NCBI GenBank assembly: GCA_012934845.2
Contig: WNNJ02001492.1
Coordinates: 62,001 to 126,000 of the forward strand
DNA length: 64,000 nt
Direction: 5' to 3'
Origin: Pomphorhynchus laevis
Lineage: Eukaryota; Acanthocephala; Palaeacanthocephala; Echinorhynchida; Pomphorhynchidae
Positions 11,900 to 22,806 of this stretch are shown here, piece after piece. Position 1 is the first letter of the stretch; every line of letters begins with the position of its first letter. The translations under genes and the position numbers were made by a program. The notes under the pieces are model-generated. The model was not told the DNA's origin. It ran no database searches and saw only the letters and a program-made list of their open reading frames with translations.

Positions 11900-13628
11900 A
11901 TGTGGTTTTTGTGGCAACAAACCAATCCGCAACCTCTCCAATAAGCACACATTAACATTCAACAAGCGCGTCATGACTCGCTGAAAAGCGGTCACTGAGT
12001 TTGTAAGGCCGAACGGGATTCTCTTATACTGGTATAGCTAGCCATTGGCCTCGAAGGCAGTATATACTTTTTCTTCTTTATTTAGTGGGCACTGATAATA
12101 TGCAGATTGTAAATTCAGCTTGGAAAAGTATTTATACTTTGCTAGTTGCTTTATGAGATCATTGATTTTTGGCATTGGAAATGCGTCAGCTTCGGTAAAT
12201 CTGTTGATTGTCCTCAAGTAGTCTACTATCACACGACTTTTATTTCTAGATTTTACGAAAAACTTGTGCGCGCCAGGGTGAATTCGACTTTTCGATTATG
12301 TCTGATGATAGCAATTTGCGTATTTCTTCTTTGATATACTCTAGGTCTAATTTCGACTGATAGTTTGATTTTGTAGAGATGGGATGTATGTCACTAGATA
12401 GGTTGCTGAAGAGTTGTGGTGGGTCGACATTGAGGTGACCTAGAGAGCAGAGATCTAGTGCAGATTTTTGTCCGTCTACGCATAGGAATGACACTTTGGC
12501 ATTTATTTTCATGAATTCCTGACCAAGGATGAGCGGTGAGCATAGTTTAGATAGCACCATGAGCTTTAGTTCTCTATAGAGTCTATGTCCAACATGCATG
12601 CTTAAATAACAATGGCCAATGTTTGTTGACGTTTGATCAGCAGAGGCTAGATTGATGGTGTTTTTTGAGGATACATCTGAATATTGAGGCGATTAAGCGT
12701 ATCTGATAAGATAAAGTTACTTAGGCTGCCACTGTCGACGAGCGCGGGTCTTGATATTACCAATTTTAACGTGTACCGGACTGTATCCGTGCATTGTTAG
12801 CGGGTATGAGGTTGCTAGTGTATTCACACTTAGAGCTGAGCATTGAGTTTGCGATAATCTACACACGTGTGCAAAGTGACCACGCTTTCCACATTTGTAG
12901 CAACTGGCGTCTTTGGCCGGGCATTTGGATCGATGGTGATAGGACCTTCCACGAAATTGGCATTTATCGGTGCTCTTTGGGTCTGAACGAGTTGGTTGGA
13001 ATCTGGGGACAGCCGCACAGTCAGGAATTTCTTCGGATGCGCTGTGGGTTGAGTTGTTGGTTAGAGCAGAGAATTCGTTTGTAGAGGGAACCTGCACATA
13101 CTTTTGTGTCTCGATTTAAGCCGTTTTCATTGTTCGAGCAATGTTGGTGGCCATTTCGAGGGTCAATGATTTCTGCTCCAGAAGCTTTTGTCTGATCTGA
13201 GGATCCTTAAGACCAGCTATGAAGGCTTCTCTGATTGCTTCATCTGCGTGTACTTTAGCCGATACTTCTTGAAAGTCACAGTCCTTAGATAGGATGTTGA
13301 GCTGGCGAATATAGTCACTAATGATTTCGTCACTCCCTTGTTTTCTAGTGGATAGGCGATGTCGGGCATGGATGATATTCGGTGGCTTGAGGAATGTAGT
13401 TGTCAGAATAACTCTAGCTTCCTCATACGTATTGCACTCTGTAATGAGTTCATAGACATCAGTTGAGATGTAGTTGATCAGTAGGTGCATCTTGTTAGAA
13501 GGGCGAGCGGAACTGGAAGCAGACATCTCGTCCATGCAGTTCTCGAATGACCGTAGCCAGTGCTTGCAGTCGGCAGATGACGTTTCAGGTTTGCCTTCAA
13601 ACTTACTTGGGCGAAGCATCGAGTCCAT
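11900..13628 (-). pseudogene. gag-pol: Gypsy B gag-protease-RT remnant
   Basis: Gag starts at the ATG 13628 (MDSMLRPSKFEGK) and runs to about 13116 as a capsid-like region with the conserved HARHRLSTRKQ and YIRQLNILSKDCDF blocks. After a frameshift comes the zinc region (13010-12840): the first knuckle has Arg in place of the second Cys (CQFRGRSYH), the second is intact (CYKCGKRGHFAHVC). The protease site reads VDSGS near 12735-12750. Protease C-terminus and RT start follow at 12599-12246, RT fingers and palm (KLNLQSAYYQCPL) at 12232-12038, then RIPFGLTNSVTAFQRVM to about 11930, where homology ends. Four or more frame changes. Confidence 0.8.
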
Positions 13629-13651
13629 TGAGAACAATTCAACGAATAAAG

Positions 13652-13740
13652 TGTTGTAAAATAGAGACAACAAACCACAGAAGGTTTTATTTGTTAAAAT
13701 CTACAATAGTTAGAAAAGTTATTACAAATATTAATCACCA
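13652..13740 (-). repeat. Putative 5' LTR of gypsy B (89 bp)
   Basis: In the element sense it begins TGGTGATTAATATT and ends TTTTACAACA (TG...CA). After TATTGTAG it carries the 15-mer ATTTTAACAAATAAA (13700-13686), which matches at 12 of 15 positions the reverse complement of the sequence one base beyond the LTR (13650-13636). A shorter start at 13726 (TGTAATAAC) is possible. Confidence 0.5.
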
Positions 13741-13744
13741 ATTC

Positions 13745-14590
13745 ATTATAGCTCTCAGAATTTAAACTATGCTCGCTATTCACACTTTGGATTTACTCAA
13801 TTAGACACTTGGAATTTAAGATCACTCTGTCATTATCTGCAGGTATTTGAACTATTATTTATCTAAATATGTTGAGCAACAATTTATCATGAAAGTCTTG
13901 AGATTATGAAAATTGATCAAATGCAATTTTATAAATATCAAATGTTCCTTTACGTCTTGAAGGAATTATGATTCTATCCATTCTTAAATGTAAATTTGAA
14001 CATGTTCTGAACATGTTTCTAAGAACAACATCTTTAAATAATTACAAGACTGTTAAATTTTTGTTGCAAAATTTTAATATAATAACATTAAGAAAATGAC
14101 ATTTTTAAAGCGATGAGATTCTCTACTATCTTACAAAGTGGAGCTAGATATGAAAATACTCTAGCTTCCAGATTGGCAAAAGAGTTAACAATTATGTATG
14201 TTCTTAGATTCAAATCAATAAATTTTCAATTGACTTCTGTCCTTGTTCTATTAAAAAATAATCCTATGATGAGCTTACTTGCTCTTTTGATCAAAAAGAT
14301 AGGATTAACTTTATAAGATCATACTAAAGGCATTATGTCCCTTAACCTAATATCTTTATCATAAACATACATATTAGATAAAATGATATCAGCAAAGATT
14401 TTTGAAATAACATTGTTGAAAAGCATTGAACTATATTTAACAATATCATAATCTGATAATAAGATTGGATTATATCTCGTAGGACTAACATGGGGCTTTA
14501 TTAATTCTCTTTACTCACTTATAATAGTGCTGTCTTTACATACTGCAAAATATGGTATTTGAATATCACTAGGCAATTCACTCTATTATT
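13745..14590 (-). pseudogene. Decayed ORF, probably the continuation of the mononegavirus-like L fragment
   Basis: One minus-strand frame from about 14580 to 14070 is readable as protein with only three stops: LPSDIQIPYFAVCKD, RELIKPHVSPTRYNPILL, LSNMYVYDKDIRLRDIM, then KVNPIFLIKRASKLIIGLFF. Another frame continues (VLRNMFRTCSNLHLRMDR) to the gypsy B LTR. Composition, AT-rich codon use, strand and order match the viral L pieces at 21950-23615. Removing LINE C and LINE E would make them adjacent. I do not recognise a specific motif here, so membership in the same viral gene is inferred from position. It could instead be a host pseudogene. Confidence 0.4.
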
Positions 14591-14668
14591 ATTAATGTTT
14601 CAACAGCACATAAAAGCATGGCTTAATTGGCTGGTTCACTGCAGAAAAAAAAGAAGATAATAAAAGTA

Positions 14669-17590
14669 TCACAAATACGGAAAAGCAGCTTTCCCCATGG
14701 CATCCTCCATCCGTAATTTCTTTTTGAATTCGTTGATATTGCTACTGCACACTGTTGACTCTCCAAGCCTATTCCACAGAGATACAACTCGCCGATCAAA
14801 TTGAACAGCTCGTGATTTTCTTATCCTTTCACGTCGCAGGGTTAAACCATGGCCTCGGAGGATATTGGATGAGCGCAAATGAAGACAATCTCGAAGTGGA
14901 TGATCCATATCATTAAGAATTTGCCAGACCATATTCATATCGATGTATCGGCGGGTCCACGTGACAGTCTCAAGTCTAAGTGCTTTTAATCGATCAGGGT
15001 ACGACAAAAATTTCAGTTGCGGTGCTAGCTTGGTAGCTCTATGAAGTACCCTCTCTGAACTAATATGTTCTTTTGAATTTTGGGGATACACACACGGCGC
15101 AGCATATATAAGACGGCTCAACACATGAGCAAAGATTAGCGGACGTAGGGCAAATTGATTGAGTGCAATGAAAGTGCGTCGAAGTTGACCGATTATCCCA
15201 AACGCATTTGAACAAGCATGTTCAGTATGTGTGACGGTACTCAAATCACTGTTTATCCACACTCCCAAGTCCTTATATTTGTTCACTCGTTCTATATCAC
15301 TGCTTTGAAAGCTATAATTAGCTAAAGATTGAGCATTTCCGCCACAAACACGTAAATGTTTGCATTTTGATATATTTACAATCAACCTATTGTGCAGAGC
15401 CCAATTTTCGACTTCATCGATATCCCGTTGCAGTTTAACTATATCATTGGGTGAACGAATTGTCCACCAGATTTTCAAATCGTCTGCATATAAAAGCATC
15501 CGAGAATCAATAAATTCCGGGATATCGTTGATGTAGACACTAAATAACAATGGACCCAATACTGAACCTTGAGGCACCCCAATATGACATGGCCGCGAAG
15601 AAGAGTCAAAATTATCTACATGCACACAATAACTACGATTGCTTAAACACGATTCAATCCATCTCGCAAGCAAAAATGAAATGTCACTTTTCTCTAGTTT
15701 ATTTAGGAGGAATCTATGGTCTACTCTGTCAAATGCCTTAGAGAAATCGAAGAATATGATGTCAGTAGCAATGGATACGGCTTTATTAGCTGACCAATCA
15801 AGATGGGCTGCGAGTAGATTAGTAACTGTCGAATAACCCTTACGAAAACCATGTTGCTCAGAAGCTATTACATTATTCTCACTATAAAACTTGACCATAT
15901 AACCATGTATAATTCGCTCTAACATTCTACAACATAAGCAAGTAATACTTACTGGTCTGTAATTGTCTACTGAAGATCTATCACCCTTTTTGAAGATGGG
16001 GTGAATGATCGATTGTTTCCAATCTTTTGGAAGAGTCGTATCAATAATAGATTGTCGAAATATGTCTACTATTCGACGAAGATATATCAAAGGTAACAAA
16101 TCAACACCTTTGGAGTTTGTCTCTTTAAGACGATGCAGTTCAGCTAAAACTTTCTCAGGAGTTATCAAATTAGCTATGTCTAAACTAGGATATGAAACAC
16201 TAGCACCTCTTATCGTCTCACTGTTCTGGATAGGTTCAGAATACTCGTTTGTAGTCTCTTTGTCCAAGTAAAAATGCCTTGAGAACATCTCAGCAAGGTC
16301 GTCTTCAATAACGCTATCAAAATATTGGCCAATTGTTTTATTAGCGTTCCTACTACTATTCACATATAGAAAGAGAGCTTTGGGATCATGTCTACAACTA
16401 TGAGCTAGACCATTTTCAAATAAATAGCGCTTATGTCGTTTTAAAGAATTGAAGAAATTTCTCGCCTGCTTATAAACACCATATTCACAAAACCAATCTT
16501 TAAAGCATTTGAAACTGAAGTCACGATCCTTCATCCCAGTAGCCAGCTCATTATCAAACCAACGAGCGTTTTTCCGACTAGTCTTAGACTTCAAAGGTGT
16601 GAATTTTACCATTCGAGAATAAAGCGTCACGCGAAAATGATCCCATGCCTCGTCAACTCCGACAAAAGCCGGATCAGGCCAACTTACTCTATGCAGCTTT
16701 GATGTAATAACATCATAGTTCGCCTGAGAGACATTAATCTGGCGTTTGTACAGAGCATGATGAAACACCCTCATTTGTATATTTAGCAAAACTTTAACTA
16801 CACAGTGATCATACAAACCAACAGGAGAATCATATTGGATACTACTGATTAATTGACTGTTTGTCGATAGGCAAAGATCAAGAAGGGAAGAACTACAACT
16901 TGAAAAGCGAGTATGTACATCAACAAATTGAGCAAGACCACAATAAGTAAAACACTCCATAAGGTCACAAGATTCACTATCACAAGTAGGAAGAACCGTA
17001 TTCGAAGTCCATTCAACATCTGGCATATTCAGATCCCCAATTATCACAGTATCACAATCTCCTCGCGTGTACAACTCTATCTCTTCAATGAGTTTCTTAG
17101 ATATTGCCTTAGGAGCACGATACACAAGACCCAGTATGATGGGTGAGCTGTTATCAAACTTCACCTGACACCACAAACTCTCAACTCTATCAATAGACGA
17201 CTTACTCAAAACACGCACCTTAACTTCGTCTCTCATAAAGAGAGCTACGCCACCACCCCTACCCCCTATCCGATCACTACGGAACAAAGAATAGCCTGGG
17301 ATGGATACCTCAGCATCGGATACATCACAATTAAGCCAAGATTCTGTAATACCAACTATAATTGGATTAACAGACTCGATCCTAAACTTTAGCTCATCGA
17401 CTTTATGTAACAAGCTCCGAACATTACAATAAAATATACTATGACTTTTATTCACACCAGTGCGAGTAGTAATATCATCTCTAACAATCTGACACACTTC
17501 AGATCCCAAATCAGCTAGGCACTTATATGACATAAGACTTTGCCAAAACCCTCCACATTCACGAGAGGCGATACATCCAGTGGGGACCAA
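14669..17590 (-). CDS. LINE C ORF2: intact endonuclease-reverse transcriptase (CR1/Jockey-like)
   Basis: A 973-codon open frame without stops; the first ATG is about 20 codons in (MSYKCLADLG), and upstream codons may or may not be translated. Domains in order: apurinic-type endonuclease (about 45-270) with ITESWLN, GGRGGGVALFMR, VYRAP, IGDLNMPDVEW (catalytic Asp) and YDHCVV where SDH is usual; a linker with ARWFDNEL; RT (about 500-800) with HGFRKGYSTV, FDFSKAFDRVDH, GVPQGSVLGPLLF and LLYADDLKIW; a C-terminal region ending GKAAFPYL. This suits target-primed reverse transcription. Only a short 3' flank, about 14640-14668, with a poly-T run in plus orientation, follows. It is the longest open LINE frame in the window, so it is probably recent, but its ORF1 is broken and truncated by LINE E. 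Confidence 0.88.
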   Translation of the reverse strand: MVPTGCIASRECGGFWQSLMSYKCLADLGSEVCQIVRDDITTRTGVNKSHSIFYCNVRSLLHKVDELKFRIESVNPIIVGITESWLNCDVSDAEVSIPGYSLFRSDRIGGRGGGVALFMRDEVKVRVLSKSSIDRVESLWCQVKFDNSSPIILGLVYRAPKAISKKLIEEIELYTRGDCDTVIIGDLNMPDVEWTSNTVLPTCDSESCDLMECFTYCGLAQFVDVHTRFSSCSSSLLDLCLSTNSQLISSIQYDSPVGLYDHCVVKVLLNIQMRVFHHALYKRQINVSQANYDVITSKLHRVSWPDPAFVGVDEAWDHFRVTLYSRMVKFTPLKSKTSRKNARWFDNELATGMKDRDFSFKCFKDWFCEYGVYKQARNFFNSLKRHKRYLFENGLAHSCRHDPKALFLYVNSSRNANKTIGQYFDSVIEDDLAEMFSRHFYLDKETTNEYSEPIQNSETIRGASVSYPSLDIANLITPEKVLAELHRLKETNSKGVDLLPLIYLRRIVDIFRQSIIDTTLPKDWKQSIIHPIFKKGDRSSVDNYRPVSITCLCCRMLERIIHGYMVKFYSENNVIASEQHGFRKGYSTVTNLLAAHLDWSANKAVSIATDIIFFDFSKAFDRVDHRFLLNKLEKSDISFLLARWIESCLSNRSYCVHVDNFDSSSRPCHIGVPQGSVLGPLLFSVYINDIPEFIDSRMLLYADDLKIWWTIRSPNDIVKLQRDIDEVENWALHNRLIVNISKCKHLRVCGGNAQSLANYSFQSSDIERVNKYKDLGVWINSDLSTVTHTEHACSNAFGIIGQLRRTFIALNQFALRPLIFAHVLSRLIYAAPCVYPQNSKEHISSERVLHRATKLAPQLKFLSYPDRLKALRLETVTWTRRYIDMNMVWQILNDMDHPLRDCLHLRSSNILRGHGLTLRRERIRKSRAVQFDRRVVSLWNRLGESTVCSSNINEFKKKLRMEDAMGKAAFPYL

Positions 17591-17744
17591 CTGATTTGAA
17601 TGCGTCGCCTCACTACTTTAAAATTTTGCACACATAGATTGCTCTCACCAAGTGAAACACGAGATGCGAGTTCTTTCTTAGCTTAAGACAATTTCTACGT
17701 TTGAAGAGCGTCAAGATCTTTCAAGAGACTAACATGGGATCCCT

Positions 17745-18458
17745 TTAAAGATATGAATTTCGAAGAATTAACTCAGCATGCGACTGCTCCCTAAATACAG
17801 CCTTGAGTAAACGCGGCCTATTACTAAGTGTATCACGCTTACCCAGTCGAAATAATGCAACGAGTTTAACACGTTTGACAATATCCACATTGCAAGAATC
17901 AATTACCTGCGTCAATATAAATCTCACACTCTGGACGTCCTCGTTAAGACGTACTTTTGCGTTCTCAAATAAAGATTCTCTTAAATTGGCCAGAATAACA
18001 GATCTACATCGATCAGCGGTGTGTTTCCTATTATTACAAATTTGCAATTCGAGACTGTCACGTTACACTGCGGATAGTGTATGTTGACTTATCGTTGACG
18101 CTTGTTCCTTCTTTTTGACAGTCCCATTATCAGACATATGACCATGATTCAAAACCTGACAGTGTGTATTTTCATCATTAGTAACATCGGGTAAATGCAC
18201 TGGAACATCCATGGCTACAGTCTCACCCTCTACAGTTAAATCTATATTCATTGGATTATTTGCAAGACTAGAGGAGGGATATATAGAGTTAAGACTTGAG
18301 GAGAGATATATAGAGTTAGAATAGCTTCCATCACTATGACTGGAATTTTCAACATTCTTAGTAGATTTGGAAATAAGAACTTCCTTACTTTGACCGGCAC
18401 TTAAAACACTTGTCCACACATGGCAATCTTCACTTGAACACCGAACCTGATAATCCAC
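17745..18458 (-). pseudogene. LINE C ORF1 (PHD-like finger, RRM-like domain), truncated
   Basis: 18458-18063 begins inside the zinc motif (YQVRCSSEDCHVWTSV), followed by a Ser/Asn-rich linker. A frame change leads to 18047-17745, with RSVILANLRESLFENAKVRL, VKLVALFRLGKRDTLSNRPR and LKAVFREQSHAELILRN, the RRM-like core of LINE ORF1. The N-terminus is cut where LINE E starts (18455). ORF2 follows 155 bp downstream in the same orientation. Confidence 0.65.
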
Positions 18459-21354
18459 AAACTTGGCTGATATGCTCCTTGATATCTTCGATCAATTATC
18501 TATCGATATTCTCTGCATTACCGAATCCTGGCATTGTGACTCCGACGATCTTGCTATTCATCGTCTATGTTGCTCTGGTTGTTCTTTAGTTGAATCAACT
18601 CGTCCAATTGCCTCTCATACATCTACTGCTTTTAACCATGGCGGTATTGTTGCCATTGCTCGTCACCCAATGTTTTTGCGTAAAATTAACGTTAACATCC
18701 GTTACACCTCGTTCGAATTACTCATATGCAAGATTATCAACTCCTTTCCCATCTGGAACTTGTGATTGTATACCGTCCAGGTTCAATTGCCCCCTCACGT
18801 ATCTTCTTTAACGACCTTGCAGATCTTATGTCTCACTGTTCATTGTCTTATACTCCTTCTTTTGTTCTCAGTGACTTTAACATTCGTCTTGATCGCCCGG
18901 CTGACTCTGACTCTATCACTTTAAGTAATCTTTTTTCTGATTTTAACTATAAATTACTTTCACCAAGCCCAACTCATATACTCGGAGGTGCTCTCGACAT
19001 CATTGCTGTCCCTATCTGCTTCAATGACTATACTTCCTTGTCAATTACTGATCCCGGTTTGTCCGATCATTTCCTTGTCACTCTTACTCTTACTCGTCCC
19101 CATCCTCCTTCTCCGCCTCCACCATTATCCACACCAAGTCGACCCTGGAAACTTCTCGATATTCCTATTCTCTGCACAGCCTTACTCAATTCTTACCTAT
19201 TTTTACTTCTTCTTAACTATCTCTCTCCCGATGATCTCTGCATTCTGTTTGATTCTGAACTTATGTCTATCATCAATAAACTTCTGCCTAGTCGACTCCG
19301 ACGCTCTCAGCGCTTGCGCCATGCTCCCTGGTTCGATTCTGACTGTAGTCTTTCTAAGCGTCGACTCCGTCACTCTTTTCGTGTGTATAATCACTTTCTT
19401 AAACGTTCTCCAAACTCACTCCCTCCAAATCTCCGTGATTCCTACTTTTCTCTACGCCGTTCACATCTTATTCTTATACGTACTAAACGTACTATCTTTT
19501 GGCGAAATCAACTCGAGTCATCTTCCAACTCTAAATCTCATTGGAAAATCTTAAACTCAATTCTTTCACGATCATCTACTTCTTGTAATATAAATCCTGA
19601 TGAATTCTCTTCTTATCTACAAACTAAGCTATCTAATTTACTTTCCCTACTACCCACAGCCCCCTTGTACCCTCGCTTCTCTTTAAATGCTTCCCTCCCA
19701 GAGCTATTCCACCTTCTTCCCGTTTCATCTGATGAATCTCTTCGGTTCTGATGTCATTACCTAATAAAACCTCTCCCTCTGACTCGATTCCCACTCACTT
19801 GCTTAAAAATATCTGCTCCTCTATCTCACCCTTCCTAACCACATTGTTCAACTCGTCCATCCGTAGCCGTACATTTCCTTCCATCTAGAAATGCGCGTGT
19901 TGTTCGTCCTCTCATCAAAAAGCAATCTCTCGACTTATCACTACCATCTTCGTACCGTCCAATCTCACTTTTCCCAACCCTCTCTAAACTCCTTGAGCGT
20001 CTCGTTCTCAAGCAAGTTAATACATATCTCTTTTCCTCTAACTTGTTTCCTCCCTTCCAAGCCGCTTTTCGCTCTAATCACTCTACTGAAATTGCCTGTC
20101 TTAAAGTTTATAATGACTTACTCATCTCGCGCGATCATAAATTATGTAGTGTCATAGTTTATCTTGATCTATCGTCTGCTTTTGACATCGTCGATCACTC
20201 GATTCTTCTACATCGCCTTCGTCATGATTATGGTTTCTCTTTACCCACTGTATCATGATTTTCTTCATATCTATCAAACCGTACATTTCGCGTCTATTCT
20301 AACTCTTCTCTCTCCCATCCTTCATCCATCCCGACCGGTGTTCCACAAGGCTCCGTATTAGGCCCTATGCTTTTCTCTCTTCTTCTCGGTGACTTGTCTT
20401 CGATTTCTCATAAATTTAACTTCCATGTTATGCAATATGCTGATGACATTCTCATCTATGCTCACGCACCTGCTTATCGTATTCATGATCTTAGTGTTTC
20501 TGTTTCCAGCTGTCTTGTCTCAATTTCTAATCATTTTTCTTCCCTTCGCCTTTCTCTAAATCCTGAAAAATCTAAAATTATGTGGATCCTACCTCGACGC
20601 CTCGGCTTCGAACCTCCCTCCGTATCATTAAATTCTACAATTATTCCTATCGTTGATAATCTCGTTTTCCTAGGCTTCCATTTTGACAACCGACTTTCAC
20701 TTAAACCTTTCGTTAGAGATAAAGTACGCTCATCTACCTTGATACTCCGCAACCTCCGTCAAGTTCGTAGATTGATCGATTTCCCTTCTTGTATGACTCT
20801 CATATCTTCTCTTCTTTTCTCAAGACTTGATTACTGTCTTAGTCTATTTTCCAACTCACCTAAATCCACTCTTCTTCCTTTACAACGCATCATCAACGCT
20901 GCCCTCCGAGTTTTCCTCCGTCTTCGTCGTTTTGATCATATATCCCACTATCTTGTTTCTCTTGATTGGCCTATCATTTATTGTCGTGTTCAAATTCGTC
21001 TTCTTATCATTGCTTTTCGCCTTATAACTTATCATACCCCTTCATTTCTCAACCTTTCTTTTCTCGACAATTCTCGTACTGTGTATTGTGCTCTGCGTTC
21101 CCGTAATTTCCTTATTTTACATGTCCCAAACTACTCTACCTCTTTTGACTTCCGCTCCTTCGTTGTGGCTGCTCCTCTCTTGTGGAATCAACTGCCTATT
21201 CATATCCGCCAATCAACATCTATGCCGTGCTTCAAACGCCAAATCCAATTCCATTTCAACAATTAACTTATTATCTGTGACTTTTGATGATCTTTTTTTT
21301 GTTTGTTAGTGGTCATGTAAGCGTGCATTTTGCACGAATTTGCCACGTTAAATA
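18455..21354 (+). pseudogene. LINE E (L2/CR1-like), nearly complete ORF2 with frameshifts
   Basis: Sister of LINE D on the plus strand. Endonuclease N-terminus 18463-18765 (ILCITESWHCDSDD, NHGGIVAIARH). Frameshift, then 18726-19751 with IVYRPGSIAPS, LSDFNIRLDRP (Ser where Gly is usual), LGGALDIIAVP and SDHFLVTL. RT fingers lie in shifted frames (19880-20040). Then YLDLSSAFDIVDHS (20043-20258), a shift, and 20367-21266 with LLLGDLS, VMQYADDILIYAH, LNPEKSKIMWILPRR and the C-terminal LLWNQLPIHIR. The 3' hairpin tail is at 21308-21354, ending in repeats of ATTGTATT. The 5' end cuts into LINE C ORF1, implying insertion into or truncation at that element. At least four frameshifts. Confidence 0.85.
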
Positions 21355-21949
21355 AATTATTGTATTATTGTTTTTTTATTTTATTTTTAATACAACAATA
21401 TTTATTAGAATATTTTTACAATTGTGTAGTTTCCTTCAAAAAGGCCTCAACCAAGTTTGTGTTAAAAAACATTTGCATTAATGTTGGTTTGGCTAATCAT
21501 TGAGTGAATTCGCTTGGCTATCGAGTTGTCTAACTGATGCTCGTCGAATCGCCATAGATACACACTTTGCGAGGATAAATTATTGTATTATTGTATTATT
21601 ATCACCTCGCTTTGTAGTCTTTCTCTGTTTGACCATTATATGAATGTATATTCAGACTTTATCAGAGTAAAGTATCTTGTGTAGATTTCAATAAAGATTG
21701 TGTAGGTTCTTCTGGTATAGGTTTTTAGGTTTAGGTTCTTCTAATTTAAGTTCTTCTTTCGGATTTTTAGGTTTTTTTAGGTTCTTCGGAAATTGTGTAT
21801 TTTATCTTGTAGTTAGAATAGTTTGTAGTTAGAATACATTGTAAGTAGTTTATTAAGCAGCCAAGAAAACTCGCACCAATTTTGGTTATAGAATGTATGT
21901 ATATTAGATCTCTAACTTTTTTTAGATCTCTACTTATCATTCACTTCTA
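21355..21949. other. AT-rich stretch, possibly decayed viral or flanking DNA
   Basis: No clear gene. 21580-21600 repeats the ATTGTATT words of the LINE tail, and 21705-21795 is rich in TTTAGGTTCTTCT words. It lies between the readable viral L fragment and LINE E. Confidence 0.4.
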
Positions 21950-22452
21950 TTATGCAATCTTTAAAGTCGAGATGAAAATGGTACCTGAGTTTTCTAGATC
22001 CTATGTTAGTAAAGTCATCTATTCGATAATCATTTATTGCCTAATGTTGACAAAAACATATAAGTGCTTGAAAATGTAAATTAACATTTTTAGATGCTTT
22101 TGCAAAAGATTTAAATGTGGATGTAAATGAGTAAATGTTAATTAGAAAATTATATAGATAAGTAGGAAAATCACCTCTTTTTGTTGCTGAATCTCTAAAT
22201 CTATGATCCTACGGACCTGTGACAGTTGTTTGTTGTGATTGAAACAAATTAAGATTAGCATTAGTAATTGATAAAATTGTTCCTCTTATGATTTCGGTAA
22301 TCTTGTGGTCTTTGCCTATGAACCAACTTATTACTCTTTGAAGATCAACAGCTCTAAAAGTTAGGGGATCTGGGTTAGTTGGTAGTTTTTCAACACTTGA
22401 ATGAATTTTATATTGGGTAACTGATCCTAAATATGGAAGAATAAGAAAGAAG
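21950..22452 (-). pseudogene. L: Endogenous mononegavirus-like L fragment (capping domain with HR motif)
   Basis: A single minus-strand frame from about 22450 down reads LILPYLGSVTQYKIHSSVEK, then FRAVDLQRVISWFIG, TVTGP, stop, DHRFRDSATKRGDF and NVNLHFQALICFCQ. The order PYLGS, RA..L...ISWF, TG, HRF, then LHFQA...CQ is the conserved layout of the polyribonucleotidyltransferase (capping) region of L proteins in Mononegavirales, including the HR motif. One TAG (22209-22211) lies just before the HR motif and another stop lies near 22053, so it cannot make a functional enzyme. It is an old genomic copy of a negative-strand RNA virus gene. Family-level placement was not attempted. Confidence 0.7.
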
Positions 22453-22500
22453 AGAAATTTATTTTGAGTGACAAATGCGTGCCAACGGCGCGCTTACAAG
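22453..22500 (-). repeat. Orphan L2-like LINE 3' tail
   Basis: In minus orientation it reads CTTGTAAGCGCGCCGTTGGC, ACGCATTTGTCACTC and AAAATAAAT, matching the terminal hairpin tail of LINEs D, E, P and R. There is no coding part, so it is either an extremely 5'-truncated insertion or a SINE end. Confidence 0.65.
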
Positions 22501-22523
22501 CCGATCAATAATAATTTCGCAAA

Positions 22524-22806
22524 CGAATTCAGTGTGTTCGTTCAGTCTGTTCGTTCAGACCGTTCGTTCAGACCGTTCGTTCAGACCGTTCGTTCAGACC
22601 GTTCGTTCAGACCGTTCGTTCAGACCGTTCGTTCAGTCTGTTCGTTCAGTCTGTTCGTTCAGCCTGTTCGTTCAGACCGTTCGTTCAGTCTGTTCGTTCA
22701 AACCGTTCGTTCAGCCTGTTCGTTCAGTCTGTTCGTTCAGCCTGTTCGTTCAGACCGTTCGTTCAGACCGCTCGTTCAGATCGGTCGTTCATACCGTTCC
22801 TTCATA
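22524..22806. repeat. 13-bp minisatellite, about 22 units
   Basis: Tandem array of GTTCGTTCAGACC with variants GTTCGTTCAGTCT and GTTCGTTCAGCCT. Because 13 is not a multiple of 3 it is open in more than one frame. It sits directly beside the orphan LINE tail and interrupts the viral L frame, so both probably arrived in one insertion. Confidence 0.92.

Larger units (their letters stand above)
11900..13740 (-). mobile_element. Ty3/gypsy B, 3'-truncated, degenerate
   Basis: Minus-strand gypsy copy with 5' LTR (13652-13740), primer-site region, gag, protease and the first part of RT. The rest of pol and the 3' LTR are missing. It is related to the 44833-48666 element but older: several frameshifts and a decayed primer-site match. 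Confidence 0.8.
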
